Assembly: GCF_900089455.2 (NCBI RefSeq)
Contig: NZ_LT907988.1
Location: 2,976,001-3,040,000 of the forward strand
Reading direction: 5' to 3'
Origin: Orrella dioscoreae
GTDB taxonomy: Bacteria > Pseudomonadota > Gammaproteobacteria > Burkholderiales > Burkholderiaceae_B
DNA length: 64,000 nt
In this document: positions 8,580 to 19,419 of the stretch, piece after piece
How the letters are laid out: every line of letters starts with the position of its first letter
Numbering within the stretch: position 1 is the first letter of the stretch
Program-made: the position numbers and the translations under genes
Notes under the pieces: model-generated
Databases searched by the model: none
What the model saw: the letters and a program-made list of their open reading frames with translations, nothing else
What the model was told of the DNA's origin: nothing

Positions 8580-11500
8580 CTAGCCCAGCCAGACGCGCGC
8601 GTTGCGGAAGAGACGCATCCACGGCGAATAGGCGCCGCCGGCATCGGCCTGGCCCCAGCGGGCAGGCGCCCACGACATCATGACGTTGCGCGTGACGCGC
8701 TCGGGGTGCGGCATCATGACCGTGAAGCGGCCATCAGCGGTGGTGACGGCGGTGAGGCCGCCGGCGCTGCCGTTGGGGTTGAAGGGATAGGCCTCGGTGG
8801 CGGCGCCACGGTTGTCGATGAAGCGCGCCGCGCCCAGCACGCGCACGGCGTCGCCCTGCTGCGCGAAGTTGGCATAGCCTTCGCCGTGCGCCACGGCCAC
8901 CGGCAGTTGCGTGCCTTCCATGCCGGCGAAGAAGATCGACGGCGAGGCGGTGATCTCCACCATGGACAGGCGCGCCTCGTACTTGGCCGACTGGTTGTGC
9001 GTGAAGCGCGGCCAGTCCTGCGCGCCCGGGATCATGGGCGCCAGCGCGGCCATCATCTGGCAGCCGTTGCACACGCCCAGCGCGAAGGTGTCGGGACGCG
9101 CGAAATAGGCGGCGAACTGGTCGGCCAGCTGCGCATTGAAGCGGATGGTGCGGGCCCAGCCTTCGCCAGCGCCCAGCACGTCGCCGTAGCTGAAGCCGCC
9201 CACGGCGACCAGGCCTTGCGCCTGGCCCAGGTCGACACGGCCGGCCAGCAGGTCGGTCATGTGCACGTCCCAGGCTTCGAAGCCGGCGGTGTCGAAGGCC
9301 CAGGCCATTTCCACCTGGCTGTTGCAGCCCTGCTCGCGCAGGATGGCCACGCGCGGGCGCTTGCCGGTATGGATGAAGGGCGCGGCCACGTCTTCCTGCG
9401 GGTCGAAGGCCACGCGCGGCGTGAAGCCGGGGTCGGCCGCGTCGTTCCACATGTCCAGCTCGGCCTTGGCATTCGCCGGGTTGTCGCGCAGCACGGCGAT
9501 GTCATGGCTGACCTCGCTCCACAGGCGGCCCAGTTCGGCGCGCGGCGCGCCCCAGATGCGCTGGCCGTCGCGGAAGAACTCGACCTCGTCGCGGGTGTTC
9601 AGGCCGCCGATGACGTGCGAGTGGACCGACAGGCCCGCGGCGCGCAGCACCTGCATGACGGCGTCGCGCTCGGCGGCCGGCACCTGGATGACGGCGCCCG
9701 CCTCCTCCGAGAACAGCGCCTTGAGCGTGAGCTCGGCGCGCTGCACCGAGACCTGCTCGGGACGGATCTTGTAGTCGCCCCAATCGGCGGTGTTCGCGTC
9801 GATGGTCAGCATGTCCAGGTTGATGGACACGCCGGTGTGGCCGGCAAAGGCCATTTCGCAGACGGTGGCGTAGAGGCCGCCGTCGGAACGGTCGTGGTAC
9901 GCCAGGATGATGCCCTGCTCGGCCAGCGCGCGGATGGTGACGAAGAAGGCGCGCAGTTCTTGCGGCGCGTCGATGTCGGGGACGTTTTCGCCGACCTGGT
10001 TGAAGGCCTGCGCCAGGATCGAGCCGCCCAGGCGATGGCGGCCACGGCCCAGGTCGATGAGGATCAGCGCGGTGTCGCCGGCGTCGGTACGCAGCTGCGG
10101 CGTCAGGCTGGCGCGCACGTCGCTGACGGGCGCGAAGGCGGTCACGATGAGCGAGACGGGCGCCACGACCTGGCGGGCCTCGCCGTTTTCCTGCCAGCCG
10201 GTGCGCATGGACAGCGAGTCCTTGCCCACCGGGATGGACAGGCCCACTTCCTGGCACAGCGTGCTGACGGCCGACACCGTGTCGAACAGCGCGGCATCCT
10301 GGCCATCGACGCCGCAAGCGGCCATCCAGTTGGCCGACAGCTTGATGTCCTCCAGGCGCGCGACGTCGGCCGCGACCAGGTTGGTCAGGGCTTCGGCCAC
10401 GGCCATGCGGCCCGAGGCCGGCGCGTCGAGCATGGCGATGGGCGTGCGCTCACCCATGGACATGGCTTCGCCGCGGAAACCCTCGTAGTCGGCCAGCGTG
10501 ACCGCGCAGTCGGCCACCGGCACCTGCCAGGGACCGACCATCTGGTCACGGCTGGAGAGGCCTCCCACGGTGCGGTCACCGATGGTGATGAGGAAGGTCT
10601 TGTTGGCGACGGTGGGATGACGCAGCACGCGGCGCGCGGCATCGTCCAGGGAAATGACGGTGAGATCCAGCGCTTCGGCTACGCCGGGCAAGCGCCGCAC
10701 GTCGCGCGTCATGCGCGGCGGCTTGCCCAGGATGACGCTCATGGGCACGTCCACCGGGTGGCCCGGGGCGCCGCCTTCGGCGCCCGGCGGCTGCGGCGCG
10801 GGTTGCGCGTCCAGGCTGGCCAGCATCGCGTCGAGTTCGGCGAACAGCGTGGCGTCATCGCCCGTGGCGCCGTTGACCACGCGCAGGTCGCGCGGCTCGG
10901 TGGCGATGCCGATGACGGCATAGGGGCAGCGCTCGCGGCGCGTGATGGCGTGGAAGCGCGGCAGGTCGGCGGGCTGGATGGCCAGCACATAGCGTTCCTG
11001 CGACTCGTTGCTCCAGATCTCGGCGGGCGACAGGCCCGACTCTTCCAGCGGCACGCGCTTGAGATCGAACACGGCGCCGCGCTCGGCGTCGTTCACCAGT
11101 TCGGGGAAGGCATTGGACAGGCCGCCGGCGCCCACATCGTGGATGGCCAGGATGGGGTTCTGCTCGCCCTGCTGCCAGCAGCGGTCGATGACTTCCTGCA
11201 CCCGGCGTTCGATTTCAGGGTTGCCGCGCTGCACGGAATCGAAATCCAGTTCGGCGGTGTTGCTGCCCACGCCCATGCTGGACGCGGCGCTGCCGCCCAT
11301 GCCGATGCGCAGGCCAGGGCCGCCCAACTGGATGAGCAGCGCGCCCGGCGGGATGCGCAGCTTGGTGGTCAGGCGCGCATCGATGCTGCCCAGGCCGCCC
11401 GCGATCATGATGGGCTTGTGGTAGCCCCAGCGCGAGCCACCGGCGGTCTGTTCGAAGGTGCGGAAGTAGCCCAGCAGGTTGGGACGGCCGAATTCGTTGT

Positions 11501-12719
11501 TGAACGCGGCGCCGCCCAGCGGGCCGTCGATCATGATGGACAGCGGCGAGGCGATGCGGTCGGGCAGGCCGTGATGGTCGGCCTCCCAGGGCTGCTCGGC
11601 GCCCGGCACGCGCAGGTGCGAGACCGTGAAGCCGGTCAGGCCGGCCTTGGGCTTGGAGCCGCGGCCCGTCGCGCCTTCGTCCCGGATCTCGCCGCCCGCG
11701 CCCGTGGAGGCGCCGGGGAACGGCGCGATGGCCGTGGGGTGGTTATGCGTTTCCACCTTCATCAGCGTGTGGATGGTGGCTTCCTGGCGGCCATACAGCG
11801 GCGCGCCGGTTTCGCCCTGACCCACGACCTGGAAGCGGGTGGCGACACCGCCTTCCATGACGGCGGCGTTGTCCGAATAGGCGATGACGGTGCCGGCGGG
11901 CTGCGCGGCGTGCGTCTCGCGGATCATGCCGAACAGCGTCTTGGTCTGCTGCTGGCCGTCGATGACCCACTGCGCATTGAAGATCTTGTGGCGGCAGTGC
12001 TCGCTGTTGGCCTGCGCGAACATCATCAGTTCGACGTCGGTCGGGTCGCGGCCCAGCGCATTGAAGGACTCGGCCAGGTAATCGATTTCGTCTTCCGACA
12101 GGGCCAGGCCCAGCGTGGTGTTCGCCGTGACCAGGGCCTGGCGGCCCTCTGCCTGCACCGCAACGGTGCGCATGGGCTTGCCCGCCAGCGGCGTGAAGAG
12201 CGCCTGGCCGTCGAATGCCTCGTCGACCACGGTTTCGGTCATGCGGTCGTGCAGCAGGCCTGCCGCCAGGGCCAGTTGGGCGTCGTCCAGCGACTTGCTG
12301 CCCATGCCCAGCAGGCCGCGCTGGGGGATCAGGGCGTAGCGCACCCCGCGCTCCACCCGGCGCACCGCGGCGAAACCGCAGTTGCGGGCGATGTCGGTGG
12401 CCTTGCTGGCCCACGGCGAGATCGTGCCCAGGCGGGGAATGACGCGCAGCACCAAGGCCTGGTCGGCGCGCTCGGGCGCCGTGTAAGGCGTGCCGTAGTC
12501 CAGCAAGGCCAGCAGGCGCGACTGGTCGTCGCCTGCCAGGGCGCCGTCGGTCCAGACGAAATGTTCGTGGCGGGCGGCAATATCTGCCACGGGCAGGCCG
12601 GCCTCCTGGAGCCGGGCGAGCAGTCGCGCGCGGCGGAAGTCGGACAGGGCGGAGGAACCGGGGACGTTCAGGATGGACAGGGGCACGGTGCGGGATTCGT
12701 TCAGGAGGGGGGAAGGCAA
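8580..12719 (-). CDS. purL: Phosphoribosylformylglycinamidine synthase, single-chain
   Basis: It makes FGAM from FGAR, glutamine and ATP in de novo purine synthesis. The 1379-residue protein is the large fused form, slightly longer than typical (about 1300-1345). The N-terminal FGAR-AT domain, two AIR-synthase-type ATP domains (one with the [10 protein letters not shown] motif) and a C-terminal glutamine amidotransferase (GVCNGCQM nucleophile, HGEGYANF) are all present in order. It is monocistronic, with terminator hairpins behind it, and divergent from the MCE transporter. The start used is the most upstream; the conserved part begins about 20 residues later near NVPGSSALS, so a slightly shorter protein is possible. 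Confidence 0.97.
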   Translation of the reverse strand: MPSPLLNESRTVPLSILNVPGSSALSDFRRARLLARLQEAGLPVADIAARHEHFVWTDGALAGDDQSRLLALLDYGTPYTAPERADQALVLRVIPRLGTISPWASKATDIARNCGFAAVRRVERGVRYALIPQRGLLGMGSKSLDDAQLALAAGLLHDRMTETVVDEAFDGQALFTPLAGKPMRTVAVQAEGRQALVTANTTLGLALSEDEIDYLAESFNALGRDPTDVELMMFAQANSEHCRHKIFNAQWVIDGQQQTKTLFGMIRETHAAQPAGTVIAYSDNAAVMEGGVATRFQVVGQGETGAPLYGRQEATIHTLMKVETHNHPTAIAPFPGASTGAGGEIRDEGATGRGSKPKAGLTGFTVSHLRVPGAEQPWEADHHGLPDRIASPLSIMIDGPLGGAAFNNEFGRPNLLGYFRTFEQTAGGSRWGYHKPIMIAGGLGSIDARLTTKLRIPPGALLIQLGGPGLRIGMGGSAASSMGVGSNTAELDFDSVQRGNPEIERRVQEVIDRCWQQGEQNPILAIHDVGAGGLSNAFPELVNDAERGAVFDLKRVPLEESGLSPAEIWSNESQERYVLAIQPADLPRFHAITRRERCPYAVIGIATEPRDLRVVNGATGDDATLFAELDAMLASLDAQPAPQPPGAEGGAPGHPVDVPMSVILGKPPRMTRDVRRLPGVAEALDLTVISLDDAARRVLRHPTVANKTFLITIGDRTVGGLSSRDQMVGPWQVPVADCAVTLADYEGFRGEAMSMGERTPIAMLDAPASGRMAVAEALTNLVAADVARLEDIKLSANWMAACGVDGQDAALFDTVSAVSTLCQEVGLSIPVGKDSLSMRTGWQENGEARQVVAPVSLIVTAFAPVSDVRASLTPQLRTDAGDTALILIDLGRGRHRLGGSILAQAFNQVGENVPDIDAPQELRAFFVTIRALAEQGIILAYHDRSDGGLYATVCEMAFAGHTGVSINLDMLTIDANTADWGDYKIRPEQVSVQRAELTLKALFSEEAGAVIQVPAAERDAVMQVLRAAGLSVHSHVIGGLNTRDEVEFFRDGQRIWGAPRAELGRLWSEVSHDIAVLRDNPANAKAELDMWNDAADPGFTPRVAFDPQEDVAAPFIHTGKRPRVAILREQGCNSQVEMAWAFDTAGFEAWDVHMTDLLAGRVDLGQAQGLVAVGGFSYGDVLGAGEGWARTIRFNAQLADQFAAYFARPDTFALGVCNGCQMMAALAPMIPGAQDWPRFTHNQSAKYEARLSMVEITASPSIFFAGMEGTQLPVAVAHGEGYANFAQQGDAVRVLGAARFIDNRGAATEAYPFNPNGSAGGLTAVTTADGRFTVMMPHPERVTRNVMMSWAPARWGQADAGGAYSPWMRLFRNARVWLG

Positions 12720-12956
12720 GCCGGGATTTTAGCGTGAGCGGCGGATTCCGTTCGTGGGCAGGTTTATCCAGCCGGAGAAACCCGTCCACCCGCTGTCCGG
12801 CCCCACGAAAACGCCCGGCAACCGCCTGCTACGCCGCTAACACCTGCTCACCCAGCCGTAACCCGCGACAGCAAAGCCTTCCCATTAATAACACCTTAAA
12901 AAAACGCCCCATCCTTAGTGCTAGACTCGCAGCGTCTCTTCCTCCCCCCCTATTTC

Positions 12957-14183
12957 ATGGCCCAACTCCGCGCCCCCGACCCGGCCGCCGCCAAGCGGGA
13001 ATCGTCCGCCGTTCGCGTCGGTGCGTCCGGCCGCGAGGCCTGGATCGCGCGCGAGGCATCGGACGCCGGCGACGCGCGCTGGGTCATCGGCGGCGACTGG
13101 GTGCTGGAGAACTACCCGGCCCTGGCGCGCGAAGCCGCGCGCCTGCAGCCCGACAACGCGCTGGCGCCGGACGGTGATACCGGGGCCGACGTCGACTGGC
13201 GCGAGCTCAAGGAACTGGACACCGCCGGCGCCGCCCTGCTGATCGAACTGCTGGGCCCGACACATGCGCGGGACCTCGCCCAGGCCGACCCCGACATGCC
13301 CGCCGCCCGCCGCGCCCTGCTGGAGAACATGGGCGTCGCCATGCTGGACCGCTGCGCGCCGCCGCCACGCGAACCGCGCCACGCCGTGGGCGAAGTGCTG
13401 GAGCGCGTGGGCATTGCCGTCATGGCCGGCTGGAAGACCTTCATCACGCTGCTGGGTTTCGCCGGCCTGGTGCTGGAGACCCTCGCGCGCACCGTCTTCC
13501 GCCCGCGCCGCTGGCGCGTCACGTCCGTCACGGCGCTGGTCGAACAGGTCGCCCTGGACGCCCTGCCCATCGTCGCGCTGCTGACCTTCATGGTGGGCAC
13601 GGTCGTGGCCTTCCTGGGCGCGACCGTGCTGCAACAGTTCGGCGCCACCATCTACACCGTCAACCTGGTGGCCTTCTCGTTCCTGCGGGAATTCGGCGTG
13701 CTGCTCACCGCCATCCTGATTGCGGGCCGCACCGCCAGCGCCTACACCGCGCAGATCGGCTCCATGAAGGCCAACGAGGAAATCGACGCGCTGCGCGCCC
13801 TGGGGCTGAACCCGGTGGAAATGCTGGTGGCGCCGCGCGTCATCGCGCTGCTCATCTCGCTGCCCATCCTGACCTTCATCGGCGTGCTGGCCGGCCTGCT
13901 GGGCGGCGCGCTGGTCTGCCTGCTGACGCTGGACATCTCGCTCACGCGCTACATCTCGATCATCCAGGAGAACGTGGATATCCGCCATTTCCTGGTGGGC
14001 ATGGTGAAGGCGCCGATCTTTGCCTTCGTCATCGCCATCATCGGCTGCCTGGAAGGCTTCAAGGTCACGGGCAGCGCGCAGTCCGTGGGCGAGCACACCA
14101 CCTCCAGCGTGGTGCAGTCCATCTTCATGGTGATCCTGCTCGACGCCCTGGCCGCGCTCTTCTTCATGGAGATGGGATGGTGA
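12957..14183 (+). CDS. MCE-type ABC transporter permease fused to an N-terminal STAS domain
   Basis: A predicted inner-membrane permease of the MlaE family, part of a lipid transporter. From the chosen ATG it has 408 residues. Residues about 35-125 are STAS-like (ELDTAGAALLIELLG), a domain that in E. coli Mla is the separate protein MlaB. The MlaE permease follows with five or so membrane helices and the conserved EEIDALRALGLNP cytoplasmic segment. A GTG at 12918 would add 13 residues; neither start has a clear ribosome binding site. It overlaps the ATPase gene by 7 bases. It is a MlaE-like protein, but the locus lacks mlaA and mlaC, so I give no mla symbol. Confidence 0.9.
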   Translation: MAQLRAPDPAAAKRESSAVRVGASGREAWIAREASDAGDARWVIGGDWVLENYPALAREAARLQPDNALAPDGDTGADVDWRELKELDTAGAALLIELLGPTHARDLAQADPDMPAARRALLENMGVAMLDRCAPPPREPRHAVGEVLERVGIAVMAGWKTFITLLGFAGLVLETLARTVFRPRRWRVTSVTALVEQVALDALPIVALLTFMVGTVVAFLGATVLQQFGATIYTVNLVAFSFLREFGVLLTAILIAGRTASAYTAQIGSMKANEEIDALRALGLNPVEMLVAPRVIALLISLPILTFIGVLAGLLGGALVCLLTLDISLTRYISIIQENVDIRHFLVGMVKAPIFAFVIAIIGCLEGFKVTGSAQSVGEHTTSSVVQSIFMVILLDALAALFFMEMGW

Positions 14184-14989
14184 CGGCCGCCAACGACCCG
14201 CGCCAGGACAAGGCTGGCGACGAACTCGCCATCTCGGTGCGCGGCCTGCGCAACCAGTTCGGCGCCCAGGTCGTGCACGACAACCTGGACCTGGACGTGC
14301 GCCGCGGAGAGATCCTGGGCGTGGTGGGGGGCTCGGGCACCGGCAAGTCGGTGCTCCTGCGCAGCATCGTCGGCCTGCAGGAACCCGCGGCCGGCACCAT
14401 CCAGGTCGAAGGCAAGGACCTGCTTTCCCTGTCGTCCGCCGAACGCTCGGAGCAGGAGCGCCGCTTTGGCGTACTGTTCCAGAAAGGCGCCCTCTTCTCG
14501 TCGCTGACCGTCACGGAAAACGTGGCGCTGCCGCTCATCGAACACGCCGGCCTGTCGCGCGCCGAAGCCGAGCGGCTGGCGGAAGTGAAGCTGGCGCTGT
14601 CCGGCCTGCCTCCCGAAGCCGGCCCGAAGTATCCGGCCTCGCTGTCGGGCGGCATGATCAAGCGCGCGGCGCTGGCCCGTTCGCTGGCGCTGGATGCCGC
14701 CATCCTGTTCCTGGACGAGCCCACCGCCGGGCTGGACCCCATCGGCGCCGCGGCCTTCGACCAGCTCATCCTGACCCTGCGCGATGCGCTGGGCCTGACC
14801 GTATTCCTGGTCACGCACGACCTGGACACGCTCTATACCATCTGCGACCGGGTCGCCGTGCTGTCGCAAAAGAAGGTGCTGGTCGTGGACACGATCGACG
14901 CCGTCGCCAGCTACGACGACGCCTGGGTGCAGGAATACTTCCACGGGCCGCGCGCACGCGCAGCGGCCGCCGCCGCTACGGGATCCTGA
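14177..14989 (+). CDS. MCE-type ABC transporter ATP-binding protein (MlaF-like)
   Basis: The 270-residue cytoplasmic ATPase powers the lipid transporter. The Walker A is GGSGTGKS, the signature is LSGGMIKRAALAR in the MlaF style, the Walker B is ILFLDEPTAGLDP, and the switch histidine is in LVTHDLD. It starts inside the last codons of the permease gene, which implies translational coupling. The adjacent MCE protein starts two bases after its stop codon. Confidence 0.95.
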   Translation: MVTAANDPRQDKAGDELAISVRGLRNQFGAQVVHDNLDLDVRRGEILGVVGGSGTGKSVLLRSIVGLQEPAAGTIQVEGKDLLSLSSAERSEQERRFGVLFQKGALFSSLTVTENVALPLIEHAGLSRAEAERLAEVKLALSGLPPEAGPKYPASLSGGMIKRAALARSLALDAAILFLDEPTAGLDPIGAAAFDQLILTLRDALGLTVFLVTHDLDTLYTICDRVAVLSQKKVLVVDTIDAVASYDDAWVQEYFHGPRARAAAAAATGS

Positions 14990-14990
14990 T

Positions 14991-15935
14991 ATGGAAACAC
15001 GTGCCCACCACGTCCTCATTGGACTCTTCACCCTGCTCGCCGTTTCCGGCGCCCTGATCTTCGGCCTGTGGTTGGCCAAGGCGCATGGCGACGGCGGCGT
15101 CAGTTACTACCGCGTGGTCTTCAACGAGCCGGTCAACGGCTTGTCGCGCGGCAGCGCCGTGCAGTACAGCGGCATCCGCGTGGGCGACGTGGTCGCGCTG
15201 TCGCTCGACCCCAACGACCCGCGCCGCGTCATCGCGCGGATCCGCGTCGAGGACACCGCCCGCATCAAGGAAGACACCAACGCCCGCCTGATGATCACCG
15301 GCATTACCGGCGCCGCGGCCATCGAATTGGGCAACGGCACGCCGGAGAGCCCCCTGCTGAAGCCCAAGCCGGACAGCAACGAGGAACCCGTGATCGTCGC
15401 CACGCCCTCGCAGCTGTCCAAGCTGCTGGCCAACGGCGAAGACTTGATGGGCAACCTGAACGAAATCATCTTCAATGCCAAGCAGCTGTTCTCGAAGGAG
15501 AACATCGAGAGCATCAGCAAGACGCTGGCCAACCTGGAGCAGGCCACCGGCGCCATGGCGGACCAGCGTGACTCGTTCCGCGAGTTGCTGGCCCAGCTGA
15601 CCCAGGCCAGCAAGGAAGGCCAGGCAGCGCTGAAGGAAGCCACCAGCCTCATCAAGAACACGAACCAGCTGGTGGCCGGCGAAGGTGCCGCCACCCTGAA
15701 GGGCGCGCGGGATGCGATGAACTCGCTGGCCAACGCCACCTCGCGCATCGAGACGCTGCTGGAAACCAACCAGCCCGCGCTGAACCGCGGCATGCAAGGT
15801 TTCAGCGAGATCGGCCCGGCCGTGCGCGAACTGCGCAGCACGCTGTCGGCGCTCAACGCCATCGCCCGCCGCCTGGAAGACAACCCGGCCAACTACATCC
15901 TGGGCCGCGAATCGCTTGAGGAGTTCCGTCCATGA
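14991..15935 (+). CDS. MCE-domain periplasmic protein (MlaD-like)
   Basis: A 314-residue protein anchored by one N-terminal membrane helix (about 9-25) with an MCE domain at about 38-115 (VQYSGIRVGDVVALSL) and a long helical, probably coiled C-terminal part. MCE proteins form hexameric rings that carry lipids across the periplasm. The helical extension is longer than in E. coli MlaD (183 residues), as expected for a form that spans more of the periplasm. The gene starts 2 bases after the ATPase gene and overlaps the lipoprotein gene by four bases. Confidence 0.92.
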   Translation: METRAHHVLIGLFTLLAVSGALIFGLWLAKAHGDGGVSYYRVVFNEPVNGLSRGSAVQYSGIRVGDVVALSLDPNDPRRVIARIRVEDTARIKEDTNARLMITGITGAAAIELGNGTPESPLLKPKPDSNEEPVIVATPSQLSKLLANGEDLMGNLNEIIFNAKQLFSKENIESISKTLANLEQATGAMADQRDSFRELLAQLTQASKEGQAALKEATSLIKNTNQLVAGEGAATLKGARDAMNSLANATSRIETLLETNQPALNRGMQGFSEIGPAVRELRSTLSALNAIARRLEDNPANYILGRESLEEFRP

Positions 15936-16675
15936 CATCCGCCCCGCGTAACCTGACGCGCCGCGCCGTGGCGCTGGGCGTGCTGGCCGCCAGCGCGCTG
16001 CTGTCGGCCTGCACGCTGCTGCCCAAGAGCGAAAAGCTCGCCGTCTATCAATTGCCGCTGACCGCCCTGCCCGCCGCGTCCCAGTCGCCCACGATGTCCT
16101 CGCTGCGCATCAGCACGCCGGAAAGCGGCCAGATGATCGATTCGGCGCGCATCCTCGTCGTGCCCGATGGCAACCGGCTGGCAGCCTACGAAGGCGTGCG
16201 CTGGGCCGACCCGTCGCCGGTGCTGGTGCGCGAGCGCCTGGTGCAGGCCTTCCTGGATGACCGCCGCATCGCCGTGGTCAGCACCGACCGCAATCCCCTG
16301 CCCTCGGTGCTGGACCTGTCCGGCACGCTGCGCACCTTCCAGGTGGAATACCGTGACAGCAAACCCGTCGCCGTCGTGCGCTACGAAGCCCGCCTGGTTG
16401 CGCTGCGCACCGGCAGGCTGCTGGCGGCCAACCGCTTCGAGGTCGCACAGCCGTCGAATGGCACCAGCGTGACGGACGTCGTCACGGCTTTCGGCCAGGC
16501 CACCGACGCCTTGTCGGCCGCGCTGGTGAAGTGGGCCGTCGAGCAAGGCGCGGCCACCGCGCCGCTGGATGCCAGGCCCGTGCCGGTCAGCCAGCAGAAC
16601 CCGTCGCGCCAACGGCATGACGAGCAGCGCGTGGAGCCCATGCCGCAACCGGCGCCGCCCAAGCCGATGCGCTGA
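15932..16675 (+). CDS. ABC-type transport auxiliary lipoprotein (PqiC-like)
   Basis: A 247-residue predicted outer-membrane lipoprotein with a signal peptide and lipobox LLSAC (Cys near residue 27). The body fits the ABC-type auxiliary lipoprotein family, which includes PqiC. It shares a four-base overlap with the MCE gene and ends the operon before a strong terminator. The C-terminal 45 residues are rich in proline, glutamine and arginine and look disordered. It probably docks the MCE protein at the outer membrane, by analogy with PqiC; that role is inferred. Confidence 0.88.
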   Translation: MTSAPRNLTRRAVALGVLAASALLSACTLLPKSEKLAVYQLPLTALPAASQSPTMSSLRISTPESGQMIDSARILVVPDGNRLAAYEGVRWADPSPVLVRERLVQAFLDDRRIAVVSTDRNPLPSVLDLSGTLRTFQVEYRDSKPVAVVRYEARLVALRTGRLLAANRFEVAQPSNGTSVTDVVTAFGQATDALSAALVKWAVEQGAATAPLDARPVPVSQQNPSRQRHDEQRVEPMPQPAPPKPMR

Positions 16676-16694
16676 GCGATCCTGCCATGACGAC

Positions 16695-16721
16695 AACACG
16701 GCCCGATGGCCGTGTTTTTTT
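16695..16721 (+). terminator. Rho-independent terminator of the MCE operon
   Basis: AACACGGCC (16695-16703) pairs with GGCCGTGTT (16708-16716) around CGAT and is followed by a run of seven T. It overlaps the stop codon of the convergent comEC gene. Confidence 0.9.
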
Positions 16722-19287
16722 ATCGTCCCTGCCAATAGCGCGGCGCATGCAACCGCTGCGCGCGCATCCTCAGCCCCTGCGTGCCGGGTCCCTCCGATAC
16801 GGCCATGACCGCGCCGTGCAGATCGGTGCGCCAGAACACCGCCCCGGCACGCTCCCAGCGCCGCTGCACGGGCGCTTTCGGATGGCCATAGCGGTTGTAG
16901 CGGCCAGCCTGCGCCACCACGTGCCAGGCCTGCGTCGCGGCCACCAGATCAGCCCCGGAGGACGTGGCCGCGCCGTGATGCGGCGCCATGACCCACTCCG
17001 TGGCCGGCAGCCCCGCCCGCGCCAGCGCGCGCTCCTGCGCCACGGGAATGTCACCCGTCAGCAAGGCGCTGTGGTGCTCGCCCGCCAGGCGCAGCACGCA
17101 GCTTGCGGCATTGCGGTCCATCAAGGCCCGGGCGCTGTCATCGCCTGGCGGCGGATGCAGGAAATCGAAGCGCACGCCATCCTGCACCCAGGACACACCG
17201 GCCTCGCACGCTGACATGCGCGCTGGCAGTGCCGGCATCGGCGAGGTCGCCAGGCCTTGCCGGGCCTCGCGCCTGAGATAGGCCACCATGTCGAAGGGAC
17301 TGTAGCCCTGCGCCACCGGAAACGCCGCCAGCACGCTGCGCAGCCCGCCCGCGTGGTCGCCGTCGGCGTGCGACACCACCAGCACGTCCAGCGCGCGGAT
17401 GCCACGCGCCCGCAACAGCGGCAGGATGGCGCGGCTGGCGGCGTCGCTGTCCGGGCCGTAGCGCACGCCCGTGTCGTACAGCAGGGTCTGCGTGGCTGTC
17501 TCCACCAGGACCGCCGCGCCCTGGCCGATGTCGATGGCCGTCAGCCGCCACTGCCCCGGTGGCGGCCGCGTGGGCTGCCACACCAGCACCGGCAGGGCCA
17601 GCAGCCAGCCGGCCGCGCGCACCGGCAGCCCTGGCGTTCCCAGCGCCCAGACCACGCCGAACAGGGCCAGCACCAGATAAGGCCAGGGCGCCGCCGCCAC
17701 GCTCAGCGCCGCGCCGTCCCACGCCGCCATGGCCACCAGCGGCACCATCATCTGCGCGAACACGGCTTCGCCCGCAAGTGCCGCCCAGGCGCCCGCTGCT
17801 GTCACGCCAGGGGCGACCAGCAGCAAGGCAGCCAGCAATGCCAGCGGCGTGACGAGATAGCTCACGACTGGAATCGCGATGGCATTGGCCAGCGGCGACA
17901 CCAGCGGCACCTGTTGGAACAGGTAGGCCAGCACGGGCGTCAGCGCCAGCGTGATGAGCCATTGCAGCCGCGTGGCCTCCCACAGCAGCGCCGCGGCCCG
18001 CCGCCAGCGCTTGGGCGGCTTGTCGCCTTGCACGGTCTGCGTGGCATTCGCCCCCGCCTGCATCAGCACCGCCACGGCACCAAAAGACAGCCAGAAACCC
18101 GGCGCCAGCGGCGCCCATGGGTCCAGCGCCACGACGAGCGCCGCCGCGGCGGGCAGGATGCGCCAGGGCGTGAGCGGCAGGCGCAGCATGGCGGCCATCG
18201 CGATGACCGCCAGCATGAAGAAGGTGCGCCGCGCCGGCACGCCCCAGCCGGCCAGCAGGCTGTAGGCCAGCGCCACGATGACCGCGACCGCCGCGCCCAC
18301 GGCCTGGGCCGGCAGCCGCTCCGCCCAGGCACGGCGGCGCCAGCGCAGGCGCTTCCAGATGCCACGCGCAGCCAGGCCTGCCAGGGCAGCCAGCAATGTC
18401 ACGTGCATGCCGCTGATGGACACCAGATGGGTGATGCCGGTCAGGTTGAAGATGTCCCAATCCTCGCGCGCCACGCCCTGCTGGTCGCCCAAGGCCAGCG
18501 CGACCAGCACGGGGCCGTAACGCTTGCCGGCCAGGGCTTGCAGCATGGCTTCCCGCACATGCCAGCGTGCACGATGCAGCAGGGCTTCGGCGCCGCCTGC
18601 CCATGCCTGCAGCAGCACGGGCTCGCCGCGCACCGTGCCGCGTGCACGGATGCCGCGCTGGAACATCCAGCCTTCGTAATCGAAACCCTGGGGGTTGCTC
18701 AGCCCCGTTGGCGGGCGCAGCACCAGCGCGGCGCGCCAGACCTGGCCGGGAATGAGTTCGGGCACGGGCTGCGCGGGTTCGCCTGCCGGCTGCCTGGCGA
18801 CACCGACAGGATCTTCCGATGAGGTGGCGCCGGGCAGCCTGGCCATGCCCGGCGCGAACCAGTTCACCTGGATGCGCGAGGGCACGCCCTCGGGTTGCGC
18901 GTGCAGCACGCGCACCTCTGCGCCGCGGCCCGAGGCGTCGCCTTGGGGCAGGCCGACGACCTGGAAGGTGACGCGGGTGACGTGGTTGATGTTGCCTTCG
19001 GCCAGGGCGTCGTCCAGGCGGTGCTGGGCGCAGAAGCTGGCCCAGGCGATGCCCAGGCAGGCGGCCCCGGCAATGGCGATCAGGCCTTGCACGCTGCCTT
19101 GACGGGATGCCTCCGGAAACGGCGTATCGGCGGCCAGCCGGTGCCTGGCGTGCCAACGCACGACCAGCGAGCACACGAGCAACGCGACACCCGGCGCAGC
19201 GACTTCCCAGAACCAAGGCAAGCGCGGCAGCGTCTGCACCAGCGCGCAGCCGCCCACGAAGGCCAGCAAGGCCAGCCGTCCTGACAT
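16720..19287 (-). CDS. comEC: DNA internalization protein ComEC/Rec2
   Basis: The predicted inner-membrane channel that carries single-stranded DNA into the cytoplasm during natural transformation. It has 855 residues. An N-terminal soluble DUF4131-like region follows the first membrane helices, the central competence domain carries many helices with the ISGMHVTLLA segment, and the C-terminus is a metallo-beta-lactamase-like domain with HADGDHAGG. AGGAA precedes the ATG. Its stop codon sits in the terminator of the convergent MCE operon. No other competence genes are in the window. Confidence 0.95.
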   Translation of the reverse strand: MSGRLALLAFVGGCALVQTLPRLPWFWEVAAPGVALLVCSLVVRWHARHRLAADTPFPEASRQGSVQGLIAIAGAACLGIAWASFCAQHRLDDALAEGNINHVTRVTFQVVGLPQGDASGRGAEVRVLHAQPEGVPSRIQVNWFAPGMARLPGATSSEDPVGVARQPAGEPAQPVPELIPGQVWRAALVLRPPTGLSNPQGFDYEGWMFQRGIRARGTVRGEPVLLQAWAGGAEALLHRARWHVREAMLQALAGKRYGPVLVALALGDQQGVAREDWDIFNLTGITHLVSISGMHVTLLAALAGLAARGIWKRLRWRRRAWAERLPAQAVGAAVAVIVALAYSLLAGWGVPARRTFFMLAVIAMAAMLRLPLTPWRILPAAAALVVALDPWAPLAPGFWLSFGAVAVLMQAGANATQTVQGDKPPKRWRRAAALLWEATRLQWLITLALTPVLAYLFQQVPLVSPLANAIAIPVVSYLVTPLALLAALLLVAPGVTAAGAWAALAGEAVFAQMMVPLVAMAAWDGAALSVAAAPWPYLVLALFGVVWALGTPGLPVRAAGWLLALPVLVWQPTRPPPGQWRLTAIDIGQGAAVLVETATQTLLYDTGVRYGPDSDAASRAILPLLRARGIRALDVLVVSHADGDHAGGLRSVLAAFPVAQGYSPFDMVAYLRREARQGLATSPMPALPARMSACEAGVSWVQDGVRFDFLHPPPGDDSARALMDRNAASCVLRLAGEHHSALLTGDIPVAQERALARAGLPATEWVMAPHHGAATSSGADLVAATQAWHVVAQAGRYNRYGHPKAPVQRRWERAGAVFWRTDLHGAVMAVSEGPGTQGLRMRAQRLHAPRYWQGR

Positions 19288-19419
19288 GAGAATTCCTGTG
19301 TAGCGGTGGGCTGCACAGGCTACTCAGGCATCGGCCGGCCAGCGGCATCACCGCGACGCCAGGACAGTCGGGGCTAGTTCCGATGGGTCGCGATGTCCTG
19401 CCTGCCGCGCAACAAGACG

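Noticed and set aside
8529-12737. Very long open frame (over 1400 codons) on the plus strand opposite purL
   Set aside because: High GC content leaves the complementary frame open. The translation is Ala/Arg/His/Gly-rich with no domain, while the minus strand encodes an unmistakable PurL.
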